A DNA stretch of 64,000 nt from contig NZ_CP163435.1 in the NCBI RefSeq assembly GCF_041051975.1, forward strand, positions 5,737,001 through 5,801,000, read 5' to 3'. Made by a program: the position numbers and the translations under genes. This document shows, piece after piece, positions 16,958-25,080 of this stretch. The notes below the pieces were generated by a model. That model saw only the letters and a program-made list of their open reading frames with translations, had not been told where the DNA came from and did not search any database. This stretch comes from Streptomyces sp. R21 (lineage in GTDB: Bacteria > Actinomycetota > Actinomycetes > Streptomycetales > Streptomycetaceae). Numbering within the stretch: position 1 is the stretch's first letter; every line of letters begins with the position of its first letter.

Positions 16958-17745
16958 GCGCCCTCTCCCTCGCCGTCCGCGACTCGAACACGATGCTGCG
17001 CCGCAACCTGCTGCACGCCCGGCGCTATCCGTCCATGACGCTGAATCTGCTGCTCACCCCGGTGATGCTGCTGTTGCTGTTCGTCTACATCTTCGGTGAC
17101 ACGTTCAGTGCCGGTCTCAACGGCGGTCACGCCGACCGGTCCGTCTACATCGCCTATCTCGTTCCGGGCCTGCTGCTGATGACCATCGGTTCCACCACGA
17201 TCGGTACCGCGGTCTCCGTGTCGATGGACATGACCGAGGGCATCATCGCCCGTTTCCGGACGATGGCCATCCACCGGCCCTCGGTCCTGATCGGGCATGT
17301 CATCGGCAGTGTGCTGCAGTGCGTGATGAGCGTGGTCCTGGTCGGCGCGGTCGCGGTGGCCATCGGTTTCCGTTCCACCGACGCCACCGCGCTGGAGTGG
17401 CTCGCGGCGTTCGGACTGCTCGTGCTCTTCGCCACGGCGCTGACCTGGATCGCCGTCGGTATGGGTCTGGTCAGCCCGAACCCCGAGGCGGCCAGCAACA
17501 ACGCGATGCCGCTGATCTTCCTGCCGCTGATCTCCAGCACCTTCGTCCCGGTCGACGCGATGCCGGGCTGGTTCCAGCCCATCGCCGAGTACCAGCCCTT
17601 CACCCCTGCCATCGAGACCCTGCGCGGCCTGCTGCTGGGCACCGGGATCGGCCACAACGGATGGCTCGCGGTCGGCTGGTGCATCGGACTCGCGGTACTC
17701 GGCTACTTCTGGTCGACCGCGAAGTTCACCGGCGACACGAAGTAG
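16954..17745 (+). CDS. ABC-2 type permease, DrrB family
   Basis: A 263-residue membrane subunit with six predicted helices (for example LNLLLTPVMLLLLFVYIFGD near residue 30) and the ABC-2 family pattern EASNNAMPLIFLPLISSTFV. It pairs with the ATPase immediately upstream, whose TGA it overlaps, and AAGGAG is placed before its ATG. Substrate unknown; relatives export anthracyclines and other hydrophobic compounds. Confidence 0.93.
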   Translation: MSALSLAVRDSNTMLRRNLLHARRYPSMTLNLLLTPVMLLLLFVYIFGDTFSAGLNGGHADRSVYIAYLVPGLLLMTIGSTTIGTAVSVSMDMTEGIIARFRTMAIHRPSVLIGHVIGSVLQCVMSVVLVGAVAVAIGFRSTDATALEWLAAFGLLVLFATALTWIAVGMGLVSPNPEAASNNAMPLIFLPLISSTFVPVDAMPGWFQPIAEYQPFTPAIETLRGLLLGTGIGHNGWLAVGWCIGLAVLGYFWSTAKFTGDTK

Positions 17746-17798
17746 TCGCGATGACACCGCGGGCCGACTCCCGCACCGTGTCCCGCCCGAGGGCGGCG

Positions 17799-18497
17799 TT
17801 ACTCCGACACCACGTCGGCGTACGCCGCCCCTTCGGCGTTCCGGGCCGACGCACGCGGGACCACGGTCCGCAGGATCTCCTCGACGCGATCGGTGATGTC
17901 CGCCCGGTCGTTCAGGACCCACGAGATGTGCTGGGCGCCGAAGAAGGCGGAGACCAGGACCCGCGCGATGACGTCCGGGTCGGAGTCGGCGGGCAACTGG
18001 CCCTCCTCCCGGGCCTGTTGGAACCGGCCGGTGAGCGACTCGGTGTAGTCCCGGTACGGCATCGGCATGTCGGCGCCGATGAGCGCGCGCTCGATCTGCA
18101 GCCGGGCGCCCGCCTGGACCGTGATGTCGTCGCGGAAGGCGAGGGCCGTGCGGACGAGGAGTTCGGTCACGGCGTCGAGCGGGGACAGGTCGGACCCCTG
18201 CACGTTCTGCTTGATCACTTCGAGCTGGTGGTAGAACTCCTCGGCCACGGCCTGGGCGAGCGCCTCCTTGTTGGCGAAGTGGAAGTAGACGGCTCCCTTG
18301 GTGACACCGGCGAGTTCGGCCACGTCCATGACGGTGACCGCGGGGAACCCCTTCGTCGCGAACGCCTCGGCCGCCGCGCCGAGCACCTGCCCGCGCGTGC
18401 GTACGGCGCGCTCCTGCTTGAGGCCGGTGTCCTTGTGCCGGGGAGCGGTGGTGGTCCGGGCGGCCCGGGCCTCTCGGGAACTGCTGTCCGCGGCCAT
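17799..18497 (-). CDS. TetR regulator resembling gamma-butyrolactone receptors (ScbR/ArpA type)
   Basis: A 232-residue TetR protein. The DNA-binding part reads LKQERAVRTRGQVLGAAAEA, then DVAELAGVTKGAVYFHFANK at about 57-77, very close to the ScbR/ArpA pattern with its conserved GVTKGA-YFHF-NKE. Members bind gamma-butyrolactones, butenolides or furans and repress by binding ARE palindromes. A signal-synthase pair (AfsA and HAD) lies 10 kb away in the same locus. An ARE-like sequence at 18539-18558 sits upstream of its own start, suggesting autoregulation. GAGGACGG precedes the ATG. Confidence 0.85.
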   Translation of the reverse strand: MAADSSSREARAARTTTAPRHKDTGLKQERAVRTRGQVLGAAAEAFATKGFPAVTVMDVAELAGVTKGAVYFHFANKEALAQAVAEEFYHQLEVIKQNVQGSDLSPLDAVTELLVRTALAFRDDITVQAGARLQIERALIGADMPMPYRDYTESLTGRFQQAREEGQLPADSDPDVIARVLVSAFFGAQHISWVLNDRADITDRVEEILRTVVPRASARNAEGAAYADVVSE

Positions 18498-18538
18498 GGT
18501 GTTGTCCGTCCTCGTGCGGCGACACGTTCGGTCAGGAA

Positions 18539-18558
18539 TATACCTTCGAGAACGTACG
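18539..18558. promoter_or_regulatory. ARE-like pseudo-palindrome upstream of the receptor gene
   Basis: TATACCTTC-GA-GAACGTACG is an imperfect inverted repeat with the ATACCTTC half-site known from autoregulatory elements bound by butyrolactone/furan receptors. It lies about 40 bases upstream of the receptor start. A closer palindrome with the same half-site occurs at 42976-42993. Confidence 0.5.
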
Positions 18559-18608
18559 ATAATTCGCCGCCCGATGGTGAACTCCGCCTGGGGCTGGGGG
18601 GGGCGGGC

Positions 18609-19601
18609 TCAGTCGAGGCCGCGCACGATGTGCGTCTCCGCGGGGTCGTCGAAGTCGGCGTCGAAGTAGGCGGCGGCGTCGTGGCCGTGGTCGTCGTCAT
18701 GGGCGGAGGAGCCCTCGCGCTCGTCCGGGGACCCGTATGTCTCGTACGTCCCGTGGATCTCGTACGTGTCCAGCGTCGTGTCCGGAGCCATGTCGCCACC
18801 TGTCTCGTTCGGGAGGGGCGGAGTCTCGTCCGCCGGGGTGTAGGTGAGGAGCATCTGATCGGGGTCGTCCGCGGGGACGAACGTTTCGAGGCAGACCCTG
18901 ACGGTGCCGTTCCTGGGGTGCCTGAGCACCCTGGTGCCGTACGGCCGTCTGCGGACCGCCTGGCTCGACCAGAGCCGTCCGAAGTGGCCGCTGCGACGGC
19001 CGAGTTCGTCGACCAGCTCGGCAAGGCCGGGGTCGCCCGGATGCCGGGCGGAGTGGGCGCGCAGGGCGCCCACCACCTCCTCGGCGGCCGCGTGGTCGAA
19101 GTGCGGGGAGCCACCGGCGCCGCGGCCGAGGAAGACGAGCTTGGCGAAGTTGCGGCCGCCCGGCGGCAGTGCGGCGAAGTCGGTGAGGACGGCGGCGGCG
19201 CGGGCGTTCCAGGCCAGGATGTCCATACGGCGTCCGAGGACGAGCGCGGGCACCTGGTGCAGGGACCCCAGCAGCCGAAGCAGCCCGGGGCGGACCTGTT
19301 GGGGTGTGTCCCGGTCGGGTTCCTGGCGGGGCGGGCGGCCCAGGCCGTACAGGTAGGCCCGCTCGTCCGGGTCCAGGCGCAGAGCATCGGCCACCGCGTC
19401 GAGCACGCTGTCGGACACGTTGTGGGTGCGGCCCTGCTCCAGTCGTACGTAGTAGTCGACGCTGATGCCCGCCAGGAGGGCGAGCTCCTCGCGGCGCAGG
19501 CCCGGCACGCGCCGCCGCGGTGAGCCGTGCGCGAAGCCGAGGTCGGCCGGGCTCAGGGCGGCCCGCCGACTGCGGAGGAAGTCTCCCAGGTCGGACGGCA
19601 T
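18609..19601 (-). CDS. Helix-turn-helix regulator with MmyB-like ligand domain
   Basis: A 330-residue regulator. The XRE HTH reads RRVPGLRREELALLAGISVD, then YYVRLEQGRTHN, with the RREELA and RLEQGR core typical of this very common streptomycete family. An MmyB-like PAS/ligand domain follows at about 105-270. The last 60 residues are an Asp/His/Thr-rich tail with short repeats (TYEIHGTYETYG), probably disordered. It lies upstream of the receptor gene on the same strand but with a 111-base gap. The adjacent aldo/keto reductase is divergent, the usual target arrangement for this family. Confidence 0.88.
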   Translation of the reverse strand: MPSDLGDFLRSRRAALSPADLGFAHGSPRRRVPGLRREELALLAGISVDYYVRLEQGRTHNVSDSVLDAVADALRLDPDERAYLYGLGRPPRQEPDRDTPQQVRPGLLRLLGSLHQVPALVLGRRMDILAWNARAAAVLTDFAALPPGGRNFAKLVFLGRGAGGSPHFDHAAAEEVVGALRAHSARHPGDPGLAELVDELGRRSGHFGRLWSSQAVRRRPYGTRVLRHPRNGTVRVCLETFVPADDPDQMLLTYTPADETPPLPNETGGDMAPDTTLDTYEIHGTYETYGSPDEREGSSAHDDDHGHDAAAYFDADFDDPAETHIVRGLD

Positions 19602-19818
19602 GGATCGGATTCCTAACTATCAGTTTCCTCACTACTATCAGGGATCGAATATATATCAGTGTCGTGCCTAGGTTCGCCAGTACCAGGAAAACGGTGCCCA
19701 GGGACGAAGTGGGCCTGGATGGAGCCCGGTTGGTCCGCAGGATGGAGTGGGAGCACACCGCATCAACCGAGCGGAGCTCGCCGCACCAACCGAATCGCAC
19801 CAACCGAAGGGAACCCTC
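19602..19818. promoter_or_regulatory. Divergent promoter region with CTATCAG direct repeats
   Basis: The AT-rich first half carries CTATCAG at 19617-19623 and 19636-19642, and ATATCAG near 19654, all on the same strand and about 19 bases apart. Closer to the reductase start CACCAACCGAA recurs. These are candidate sites for the divergent HTH regulator. Confidence 0.4.
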
Positions 19819-20850
19819 GTGCGTCACACCACTCTCGGCCGCACCGGAATCACGGTCAGCCGGCTGGCACTCGGCACGATGATGCTCGGGGCCTGGGGAA
19901 ACCCGGACCACGAGGAAGCCGTACGCCTGATCCACACCGCGCTGGACGCGGGCGTCAACTTCATCGACACGGCGGACATGTACTCGGCCGGAGAGTCCGA
20001 GCAGATCGTCGGCAAGGCCCTCAAGGGGCGCCGGGACGACGTCGTCCTGGCCACCAAGGTGCACTTCCCGATGGGCGACGACGCCAACCGGCGCGGCAAC
20101 TCCCGGCGCTGGATCCGCCAGGCCGTCGAGGACAGCCTCCGCCGCCTGGACACCGACCGGATCGACCTCTACCAGATCCACCGCCCCGACCCCACGACGG
20201 ACCTCGACGAGACCCTCTCCGTCCTCTCCGACCTGGTGCGCGAGGGCAAGGTCATGGCCATCGGCAGCTCGGACTTCCCCGCCGAGCAGCTCGTCGAGGC
20301 CCGCTGGACCGCGGAGCGGCGCGGGCACGTGCCCTTCCACACCGAGCAGCCGCCGTACTCGATCTTCATGCGTGGGGTGGAGCGCGGGGTGCTGCCCACC
20401 GCGCAGCGCCACGGCGTCGGCGTCCTCACCTGGAGCCCGCTGGCCAGCGGCTGGCTGACGGGCCGCTACCGCCGGGAGAACCCGCTGGAGCTGAACGCGT
20501 TCCGGCAGAACCTGATCTCGCACAAGTTCGACCAGACGCTGCCGGGCAACGTCCGCAAGTACGAGGTCGTGGAGGAGCTTCTCAAGCTCGCCGACGACGC
20601 CGGTCTCTCACTGACCCACCTCGCGTTGGCCTTCGTGCTCAGCCATCCGGCGGTGGACAGCGCCATCGTCGGACCGCGCACCGAGGAGCAGCTGACCGAC
20701 CTGCTGGCCGCCGCGGACATCACGCTGGACGACGCGGTCCTCGACCGTATCGACGAGCTGGTCCCGCCCGGCACCGACCTCAACCCGTCGGACGCCGACT
20801 ACGCGCCCCCGCACCTGGCGGACGCGGGCCTGCGCCGCCGCCGGAGCTGA
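19819..20850 (+). CDS. Aldo/keto reductase
   Basis: A 343-residue NADPH-dependent oxidoreductase with TIM-barrel fold. Catalytic residues are visible: Asp and Tyr in NFIDTADMYSAGESE, Lys in VVLATKVHF and His in DLYQIHRPDPTTD. The end carries the cofactor motif IVGPRTEEQL. GTG at 19819 has GAAGGG upstream; a longer form from 19747 has no such site. Divergent from the MmyB-like regulator. It may serve the PKS locus as a stand-alone ketoreductase, since the PKS has none, but it could equally be a general reductase. Confidence 0.9.
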   Translation: MRHTTLGRTGITVSRLALGTMMLGAWGNPDHEEAVRLIHTALDAGVNFIDTADMYSAGESEQIVGKALKGRRDDVVLATKVHFPMGDDANRRGNSRRWIRQAVEDSLRRLDTDRIDLYQIHRPDPTTDLDETLSVLSDLVREGKVMAIGSSDFPAEQLVEARWTAERRGHVPFHTEQPPYSIFMRGVERGVLPTAQRHGVGVLTWSPLASGWLTGRYRRENPLELNAFRQNLISHKFDQTLPGNVRKYEVVEELLKLADDAGLSLTHLALAFVLSHPAVDSAIVGPRTEEQLTDLLAAADITLDDAVLDRIDELVPPGTDLNPSDADYAPPHLADAGLRRRRS

Positions 20851-20854
20851 TGAC

Positions 20855-21349
20855 ATGCCCGCGCCCGGCGGTGCGTCGTCCTCCGTGCTGGCGGGGACCG
20901 TGCTGTGCGGCGGATGCGGCGAGCCGCTCGTCCACCGGGAGGCCGGGGCCGCGGCCGGGGTCTATGCCTGCCCCTCCGGCTGCCGACCCCCGGTGCCGGC
21001 CGCAGAACTGGACCGGCGGGTCGGCCGGGCCGTCCTGGAGCGGATGTGGACGGCCGACACGCTCGCCCGGATGGCCGCCGCACAGGAACTGCTCGACCGG
21101 CTGGGATACGGCCTGCACCATCGCGTGCCCGTGTCGCTCAAGCACGCCCTGTATCAGTGGGAGCACGAGTTCGACGACGAGACGCGGCGCGCGCTGGTGC
21201 AGGACGCGGTGATCGTCATCGTGCTGTTTCCGGCCGCCCGGCTTCCGGCGGCCGGGCCGGACTCCGCGGACTCCGCGGACTCCGACGGCGAACTCTTCCT
21301 CGGCTGGCGCCGGGTCAGGGCCGCCGCCACGGCTGTGCGGAAGGAATAA
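20855..21349 (+). CDS. Hypothetical protein with zinc-ribbon-like N-terminus
   Basis: A 164-residue protein I do not recognise as a named family. The N-terminus (LCGGCGEPLVHR, then YACPSGCRPPVPAAELDRRV) has paired cysteines and resembles the zinc beta-ribbon found in the C-terminal part of large serine recombinases. No catalytic recombinase domain is present. It follows the aldo/keto reductase by four bases, so it is in the same operon. It might be a domesticated recombinase fragment or a small nucleic-acid-binding protein; function unknown. Confidence 0.6.
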   Translation: MPAPGGASSSVLAGTVLCGGCGEPLVHREAGAAAGVYACPSGCRPPVPAAELDRRVGRAVLERMWTADTLARMAAAQELLDRLGYGLHHRVPVSLKHALYQWEHEFDDETRRALVQDAVIVIVLFPAARLPAAGPDSADSADSDGELFLGWRRVRAAATAVRKE

Positions 21350-21393
21350 TTCCGGCCGCTTCTGTCGAATCTCCAGCAGAGGCCATACACCGA

Positions 21394-21405
21394 TAAGAGA
21401 TTTGC
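21394..21405. promoter_or_regulatory. Weak TAAGA-type site upstream of the MarR gene
   Basis: TAAGAGATTTGC keeps the left half of the TAAGA-NN-TCTTA motif seen better at 21940, 24995 and 32303. It lies 17 bases upstream of the MarR start and could serve autoregulation. Confidence 0.35.
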
Positions 21406-21421
21406 GGGTAACCTGCCCGGC

Positions 21422-21871
21422 ATGGGGCCGTCGGTGGAAGAACGCATGGGACAGCGCATCAAGCGTGTGGAGCAGGAACTCACTGCTGCCAAGCACGCGG
21501 CGCTGCGCCCGTTCAAGATCAATGTTCCGCAGTACAACGTACTGCTCGCACTCATGCTGGAGCCGGGCCTCTCCGGGGCCGCGCTGGCCCGGCGCGGCAT
21601 GGTCACCCCGCAGACCATGTCGTCGGTGCTGTCGACGCTGGAGGGGCGCAGCCTGGTCGAGCGTCGCCCGCATCCGATCCACAGCCACATCCTCGAAGCC
21701 CGCCTCACGCGCACCGGCGGTGCGCTGATCCGGCGCGCCGACGAGGCGGTGGCGGAGGTCGAGAAGGTGCTGGGCGACTGCTTCGGGCCGGACGAGGCGG
21801 CGACCTTCCAGGCGCAGCTCGACCGCTGCTCGAAGGCGCTGTCGGGCTGGAAGCCCGCGGGCGGGAAGTAG
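21422..21871 (+). CDS. MarR-family regulator
   Basis: A 149-residue winged-helix repressor. The recognition region is PGLSGAALARRGMVTPQTMS, then SVLSTLEGRSLVERRPHP, with the family Asp/Arg wing replaced by a His-rich IHSHILEARLT. A start at 21446 (MGQRIKRVEQ), preceded by GGAAG, is an alternative. It precedes the malic enzyme gene by about 150 bases. TAAGA-NN-TCTTA-like palindromes in its own promoter, the malic enzyme promoter, the Nramp/hydrolase promoter and the exporter/hydroxylase promoter make it the best candidate for a cluster-wide repressor. Confidence 0.87.
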   Translation: MGPSVEERMGQRIKRVEQELTAAKHAALRPFKINVPQYNVLLALMLEPGLSGAALARRGMVTPQTMSSVLSTLEGRSLVERRPHPIHSHILEARLTRTGGALIRRADEAVAEVEKVLGDCFGPDEAATFQAQLDRCSKALSGWKPAGGK

Positions 21872-21939
21872 TCCCCCGTGTAGCCGTGTGACCCCGGGCG
21901 CTCGCTCGTTCTCGGGGCGGGTTCAGTGCGTTGCGTATG

Positions 21940-21951
21940 TAAGACATCTTA
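21940..21951. promoter_or_regulatory. TAAGA-NN-TCTTA palindrome upstream of malic enzyme
   Basis: TAAGACATCTTA, a perfect five-base-arm inverted repeat 72 bases upstream of the malic enzyme start. It is the best copy of a motif shared by four promoters in the locus and is a candidate MarR operator. Confidence 0.55.
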
Positions 21952-22023
21952 TGGAATGCTGATGTCGAATACTCATCAGGGATGCGCGCCGCAGGGGTGC
22001 GCACACTCGACCCCGAGGTATCC

Positions 22024-23229
22024 ATGTCTGCGAGCGCTCCGAACTTCCCGAGCACCCCGAGCACCCCGAACTCCCTTGAGCAGGACCCGGCCTTCGCGCT
22101 CCACCGCGGCGGGAAGCTGGCCGTGCGCTCCACCGTCACGGTGGACGACGCGGAACAGCTCTCGCTGGCCTACACCCCCGGTGTGGCCCGGGTGTGCACC
22201 GCCATCGCGGAACGTCCCGAGCTGGCGGACCTCTACACCTGGCGGTCGCACACGGTCGCCGTGGTCTCCGACGGCACCGCCGTGCTCGGCCTCGGCGACA
22301 TCGGCCCGGCCGCGGCCCTGCCGGTCATGGAGGGCAAGGCGCTGCTGTTCAAGGAGTTCGCCGACGTCGACGCCGTACCGGTCTGCCTGGCCGCCACCGA
22401 CGTCGACGACCTGGTGGACACCGTCGTACGGCTCGCGCCCAGCTTCGGCGGCATCAACCTGGAGGACATCAGCGCCCCGAGGTGCTTCGAGATCGAGGAC
22501 CGGCTGCGGGCCGCCCTGGACATCCCGGTCTTCCACGACGACCAGCACGGCACCGCGGTCGTCGTGCTGGCGGCGCTGCGCAACGCGGCCCGCCTGACCG
22601 GGCGTTCACTCGGTGACCTGCGTGCCGTGGTGGCCGGGGCCGGGGCCTCGGGGCTCGCCGTCAGCCGGATCCTGCTGGAGGCCGGCATCAAGGACCTCGC
22701 CGTCGGCGACAGCAAGGGACTGCTGCACGCCGGCCGCGACGACCTGAACCCGTACAAGGCGGCGATGGCGCGGGACAGCAACCGCGCCGGGCACACCGGC
22801 TCCGTGGAGGAGGCGCTGCGCGGCGCCGACGTGTTCATCGGCCTGTCCGGGGCGACCATCGGCGAGGCGGCCCTCGCCGGGATGGCCGAGGACGCGATCG
22901 TCTTCGCGCTCTCCAACCCCACTCCTGAGGTGGACCCCGCGATCGCCGGGCGGCACGCGCGCGTGGTGGCCACCGGGCGCAGCGACTACCCCAACCAGAT
23001 CAACAACGTCCTCGCGTTCCCCGGCATCTTCCGCGGCGCCCTCGACGTGCGGGCCACCACCGTCACCGAGGGCATGAAGCTCGCCGCCGCGGACGCCATC
23101 GCCGCCGTCGTCGGCGACGACCTCAGCGCCGACCTCGTCGTGCCCAGCCCGTTCGACGCCCGCGTCGCCCCGGCGGTGGCTGCGGCCGTCGCCGACCGTG
23201 CCCGCCGCGACGGCGTCGCCCGCGACTGA
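22024..23229 (+). CDS. NAD(P)-dependent malic enzyme
   Basis: A 401-residue enzyme converting malate to pyruvate and CO2 with reduction of NAD(P), in the cytoplasm. Seen are catalytic Tyr50 in LAYTPGVARVC, Lys in MEGKALLFKEF, metal ligands in NLEDISAPRCFEIED and FHDDQHGTAVV, and the dinucleotide fold AGAGASGLAVSRILLEAG. It is the short bacterial form without the phosphotransacetylase domain. ATG at 22024 follows CCGAGG. Its place inside a PKS locus suggests a local supply of reducing power or pyruvate, but it may simply be a neighbour. The TAAGA palindrome lies in its promoter. Confidence 0.95.
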   Translation: MSASAPNFPSTPSTPNSLEQDPAFALHRGGKLAVRSTVTVDDAEQLSLAYTPGVARVCTAIAERPELADLYTWRSHTVAVVSDGTAVLGLGDIGPAAALPVMEGKALLFKEFADVDAVPVCLAATDVDDLVDTVVRLAPSFGGINLEDISAPRCFEIEDRLRAALDIPVFHDDQHGTAVVVLAALRNAARLTGRSLGDLRAVVAGAGASGLAVSRILLEAGIKDLAVGDSKGLLHAGRDDLNPYKAAMARDSNRAGHTGSVEEALRGADVFIGLSGATIGEAALAGMAEDAIVFALSNPTPEVDPAIAGRHARVVATGRSDYPNQINNVLAFPGIFRGALDVRATTVTEGMKLAAADAIAAVVGDDLSADLVVPSPFDARVAPAVAAAVADRARRDGVARD

Positions 23230-23306
23230 CGTACACCGCCGTACTCAAAGACCCGACTGGCAAGAACAACCGACAAGAACAACCGACAAGAAGAGGTAGG
23301 TCTCCC

Positions 23307-23612
23307 GTGTACACCGTCGCCGTCTCCTTCATCGTCCCCGCGGACCGGCGTGACGAGTTCGTCGCCGCCGCTCTGGAGGACGGGCGCCGCTCGACCGCCG
23401 ACGAGCCGGGCACCCGCGCCTTCGACCTGATCACCGACGCCGAGGACCCCAACCGCTTCTACCTGTACGAGGCCTACGACGACGAGGCCGCGTTCGACGC
23501 CCACTGCGAGGGCGAGCACTTCGCCAAGTTCTTCGAGGCCGTCGGCGGCTGGGCGGAGGGCCCCACCTGGCTGCTGCGCGGCACGCGCGTCGCGGACCCC
23601 GCCACTGTGTGA
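23307..23612 (+). CDS. Antibiotic biosynthesis monooxygenase (ABM) family protein
   Basis: A 101-residue ferredoxin-fold dimeric protein with the ABM signature: N-terminal MYTVAVSFIVPADRRDEFVA, central ITDAEDPNRFYLYEAYDDEA and FDAHCEGEHFAKF near the end. Members are cofactor-free monooxygenases such as quinol monooxygenases and ActVA-Orf6, which oxidise aromatic polyketides. GTG start with AGGTAGG upstream. It is likely co-transcribed with malic enzyme (77-base gap) and ends at a strong hairpin. In this locus it could oxidise a phenolic intermediate; that is inference. Confidence 0.85.
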   Translation: MYTVAVSFIVPADRRDEFVAAALEDGRRSTADEPGTRAFDLITDAEDPNRFYLYEAYDDEAAFDAHCEGEHFAKFFEAVGGWAEGPTWLLRGTRVADPATV

Positions 23613-23614
23613 CA

Positions 23615-23666
23615 GACAGGCGGAAGGGGGCGGTGGGCATCTGCCCGCCGCCCCCTTCCGCCTGTC
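23615..23666. terminator. Long bidirectional terminator hairpin
   Basis: GACAGGCGGAAGGGGGCGG and its perfect reverse complement (19 pairs) enclose a loop that itself pairs GGGC with GCCC. It lies three bases after the ABM stop and 12 bases before the end of the convergent Nramp gene. Confidence 0.9.
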
Positions 23667-23677
23667 AAGTTCCGCTC

Positions 23678-24958
23678 TCAGAACGCCAGTTGGACCAGCA
23701 GTACGCCGTTGATCACGATCGCGGTCGCCGCGACGGCCGAGGCCGCGACGGTGGTGGCGCGATGGTTGACCGCCGAGCCCATCAGGGAGCGGCGGGAGGT
23801 GAAGACGATGAGCGGGACGAGTGCGAACGGGATGCCCACGGACAGTCCCACCTGGGAGAGCACCAGCAGCCGCGTGGTGTCCACGCCGACGACGAGCAGA
23901 AGCACCGCGGGTGCCAGCGCCGCCAGCCGCCGCACCCACGCCGGTACGCGGCGGCGCAGGAGATCCTTCATGGCGATGTCGCCCGCGTGCGTGCCGACCG
24001 CCGTGGACGCGAGCCCGGAGAACAGCAGGGCGAGGGCCAGCGCGAGCGCGGGAGCGGCACCGAGCAGGGTGCCGACGGTGCCGTGGATCTCCTCCAGCTC
24101 CTGGGGTCCGCCGTGCGGCAGGGCCGCCGCCATGATCAGCAGGGCGGCGTTGACGGTTCCGGCGAGCAGCATCGCGAAGACCACGCCGGAGCGGGTCACC
24201 GACAGCGTCTCCCGGATTCGGCCCGTGCCGCTGATCAGGTCTCCGGGCAGTCCGCCCGCCGGCCCGCCCAGGGTGTCCGCGCTGTCGCGGCTCAGCGCCG
24301 AGTGGACGTAGACCGCGTGCGGCATGACGGTCGCGCCGAAGATGCCGGACGCGAGGAGCAGGGCCTGGCCGTCCGGCAGCAGGGGGCGCAGCCCCGAGGC
24401 CATGCCGGTCGCCGAGGGTCCGGCGGCGACCATGCAGCCGATGAACCCGCAGGCGATCAGCGCCAGGGCGGCGGTGACGGCCACGGCGAACGCGTTGCCG
24501 CCGCGTGCGGTGCGCAGCCGGAGCAGGACCGAGGAGGCCACGGCGGTGGCGACCGCCCCGATCCACAGGGGCAGGCCGAACAGCAGGTGCAGGGCGACCG
24601 CCCCGCCGACCACCTCGGCGACGTCGGTGGCGGCGGCCACGAGCTCCGCCTGGGCCCAGTAGGCGAGCCGGGCGCGCCGGCCGAGCGCCGCTCCCACGGA
24701 CTGGGTGAGCGAACGCCCGGTGCAGGCGCCGAGCTTGGCCGACAGGTACTGGATCACTCCGGCGGACGCGCCCGCCGCGACGACGACCCACAGCAGCGCG
24801 TATCCGTACCCGGAACCGGCGCTGAAGTTGATCGCGACGTTTCCCGGATCGACATAGGCGACGGCGGTCACCAGGGCCGGGCCGAAGCCCAGTGAAGCCC
24901 TGGTCGCGGCGCGTACGGCCGGTCGTGAGGTGCTCGGCGGGGCAAGGACGTCGGTCAT
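23678..24958 (-). CDS. Nramp-family divalent metal transporter
   Basis: A 426-residue proton-coupled Mn2+/Fe2+ importer with 11 predicted helices. The two metal-binding signatures are intact: DPGN at 37-40 (helix 1) and MPH at 212-214 (helix 6, GATVMPHAVYVHSAL). GGGAGGG precedes the ATG. It is divergent from the cyclase-family hydrolase across a 122-base promoter holding a TAAGA-type site, so both may be controlled together. A manganese importer beside malic enzyme and a metal-dependent hydrolase suggests that metal supply is part of this locus. Confidence 0.93.
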   Translation of the reverse strand: MTDVLAPPSTSRPAVRAATRASLGFGPALVTAVAYVDPGNVAINFSAGSGYGYALLWVVVAAGASAGVIQYLSAKLGACTGRSLTQSVGAALGRRARLAYWAQAELVAAATDVAEVVGGAVALHLLFGLPLWIGAVATAVASSVLLRLRTARGGNAFAVAVTAALALIACGFIGCMVAAGPSATGMASGLRPLLPDGQALLLASGIFGATVMPHAVYVHSALSRDSADTLGGPAGGLPGDLISGTGRIRETLSVTRSGVVFAMLLAGTVNAALLIMAAALPHGGPQELEEIHGTVGTLLGAAPALALALALLFSGLASTAVGTHAGDIAMKDLLRRRVPAWVRRLAALAPAVLLLVVGVDTTRLLVLSQVGLSVGIPFALVPLIVFTSRRSLMGSAVNHRATTVAASAVAATAIVINGVLLVQLAF

Positions 24959-24994
24959 GGCAACCCTCCCAATTTCAACGATGCCTTATGTCTA

Positions 24995-25006
24995 TCAGAT
25001 CTCTTA
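24995..25006. promoter_or_regulatory. TAAGA-type operator in the Nramp/hydrolase promoter
   Basis: TCAGATCTCTTA, read on the minus strand as TAAGAGATCTGA, differs from the perfect palindrome at 21940 at one arm position. It is central in the shared promoter of two divergent genes and embedded in an AT-rich stretch. Confidence 0.5.
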
Positions 25007-25080
25007 TGATTACATGAGATCGTACAGCCGGGCCCAGCCCGGCGCAGCCGATCCCGCCAACCCCGCCGAAGGAGAGCAAC

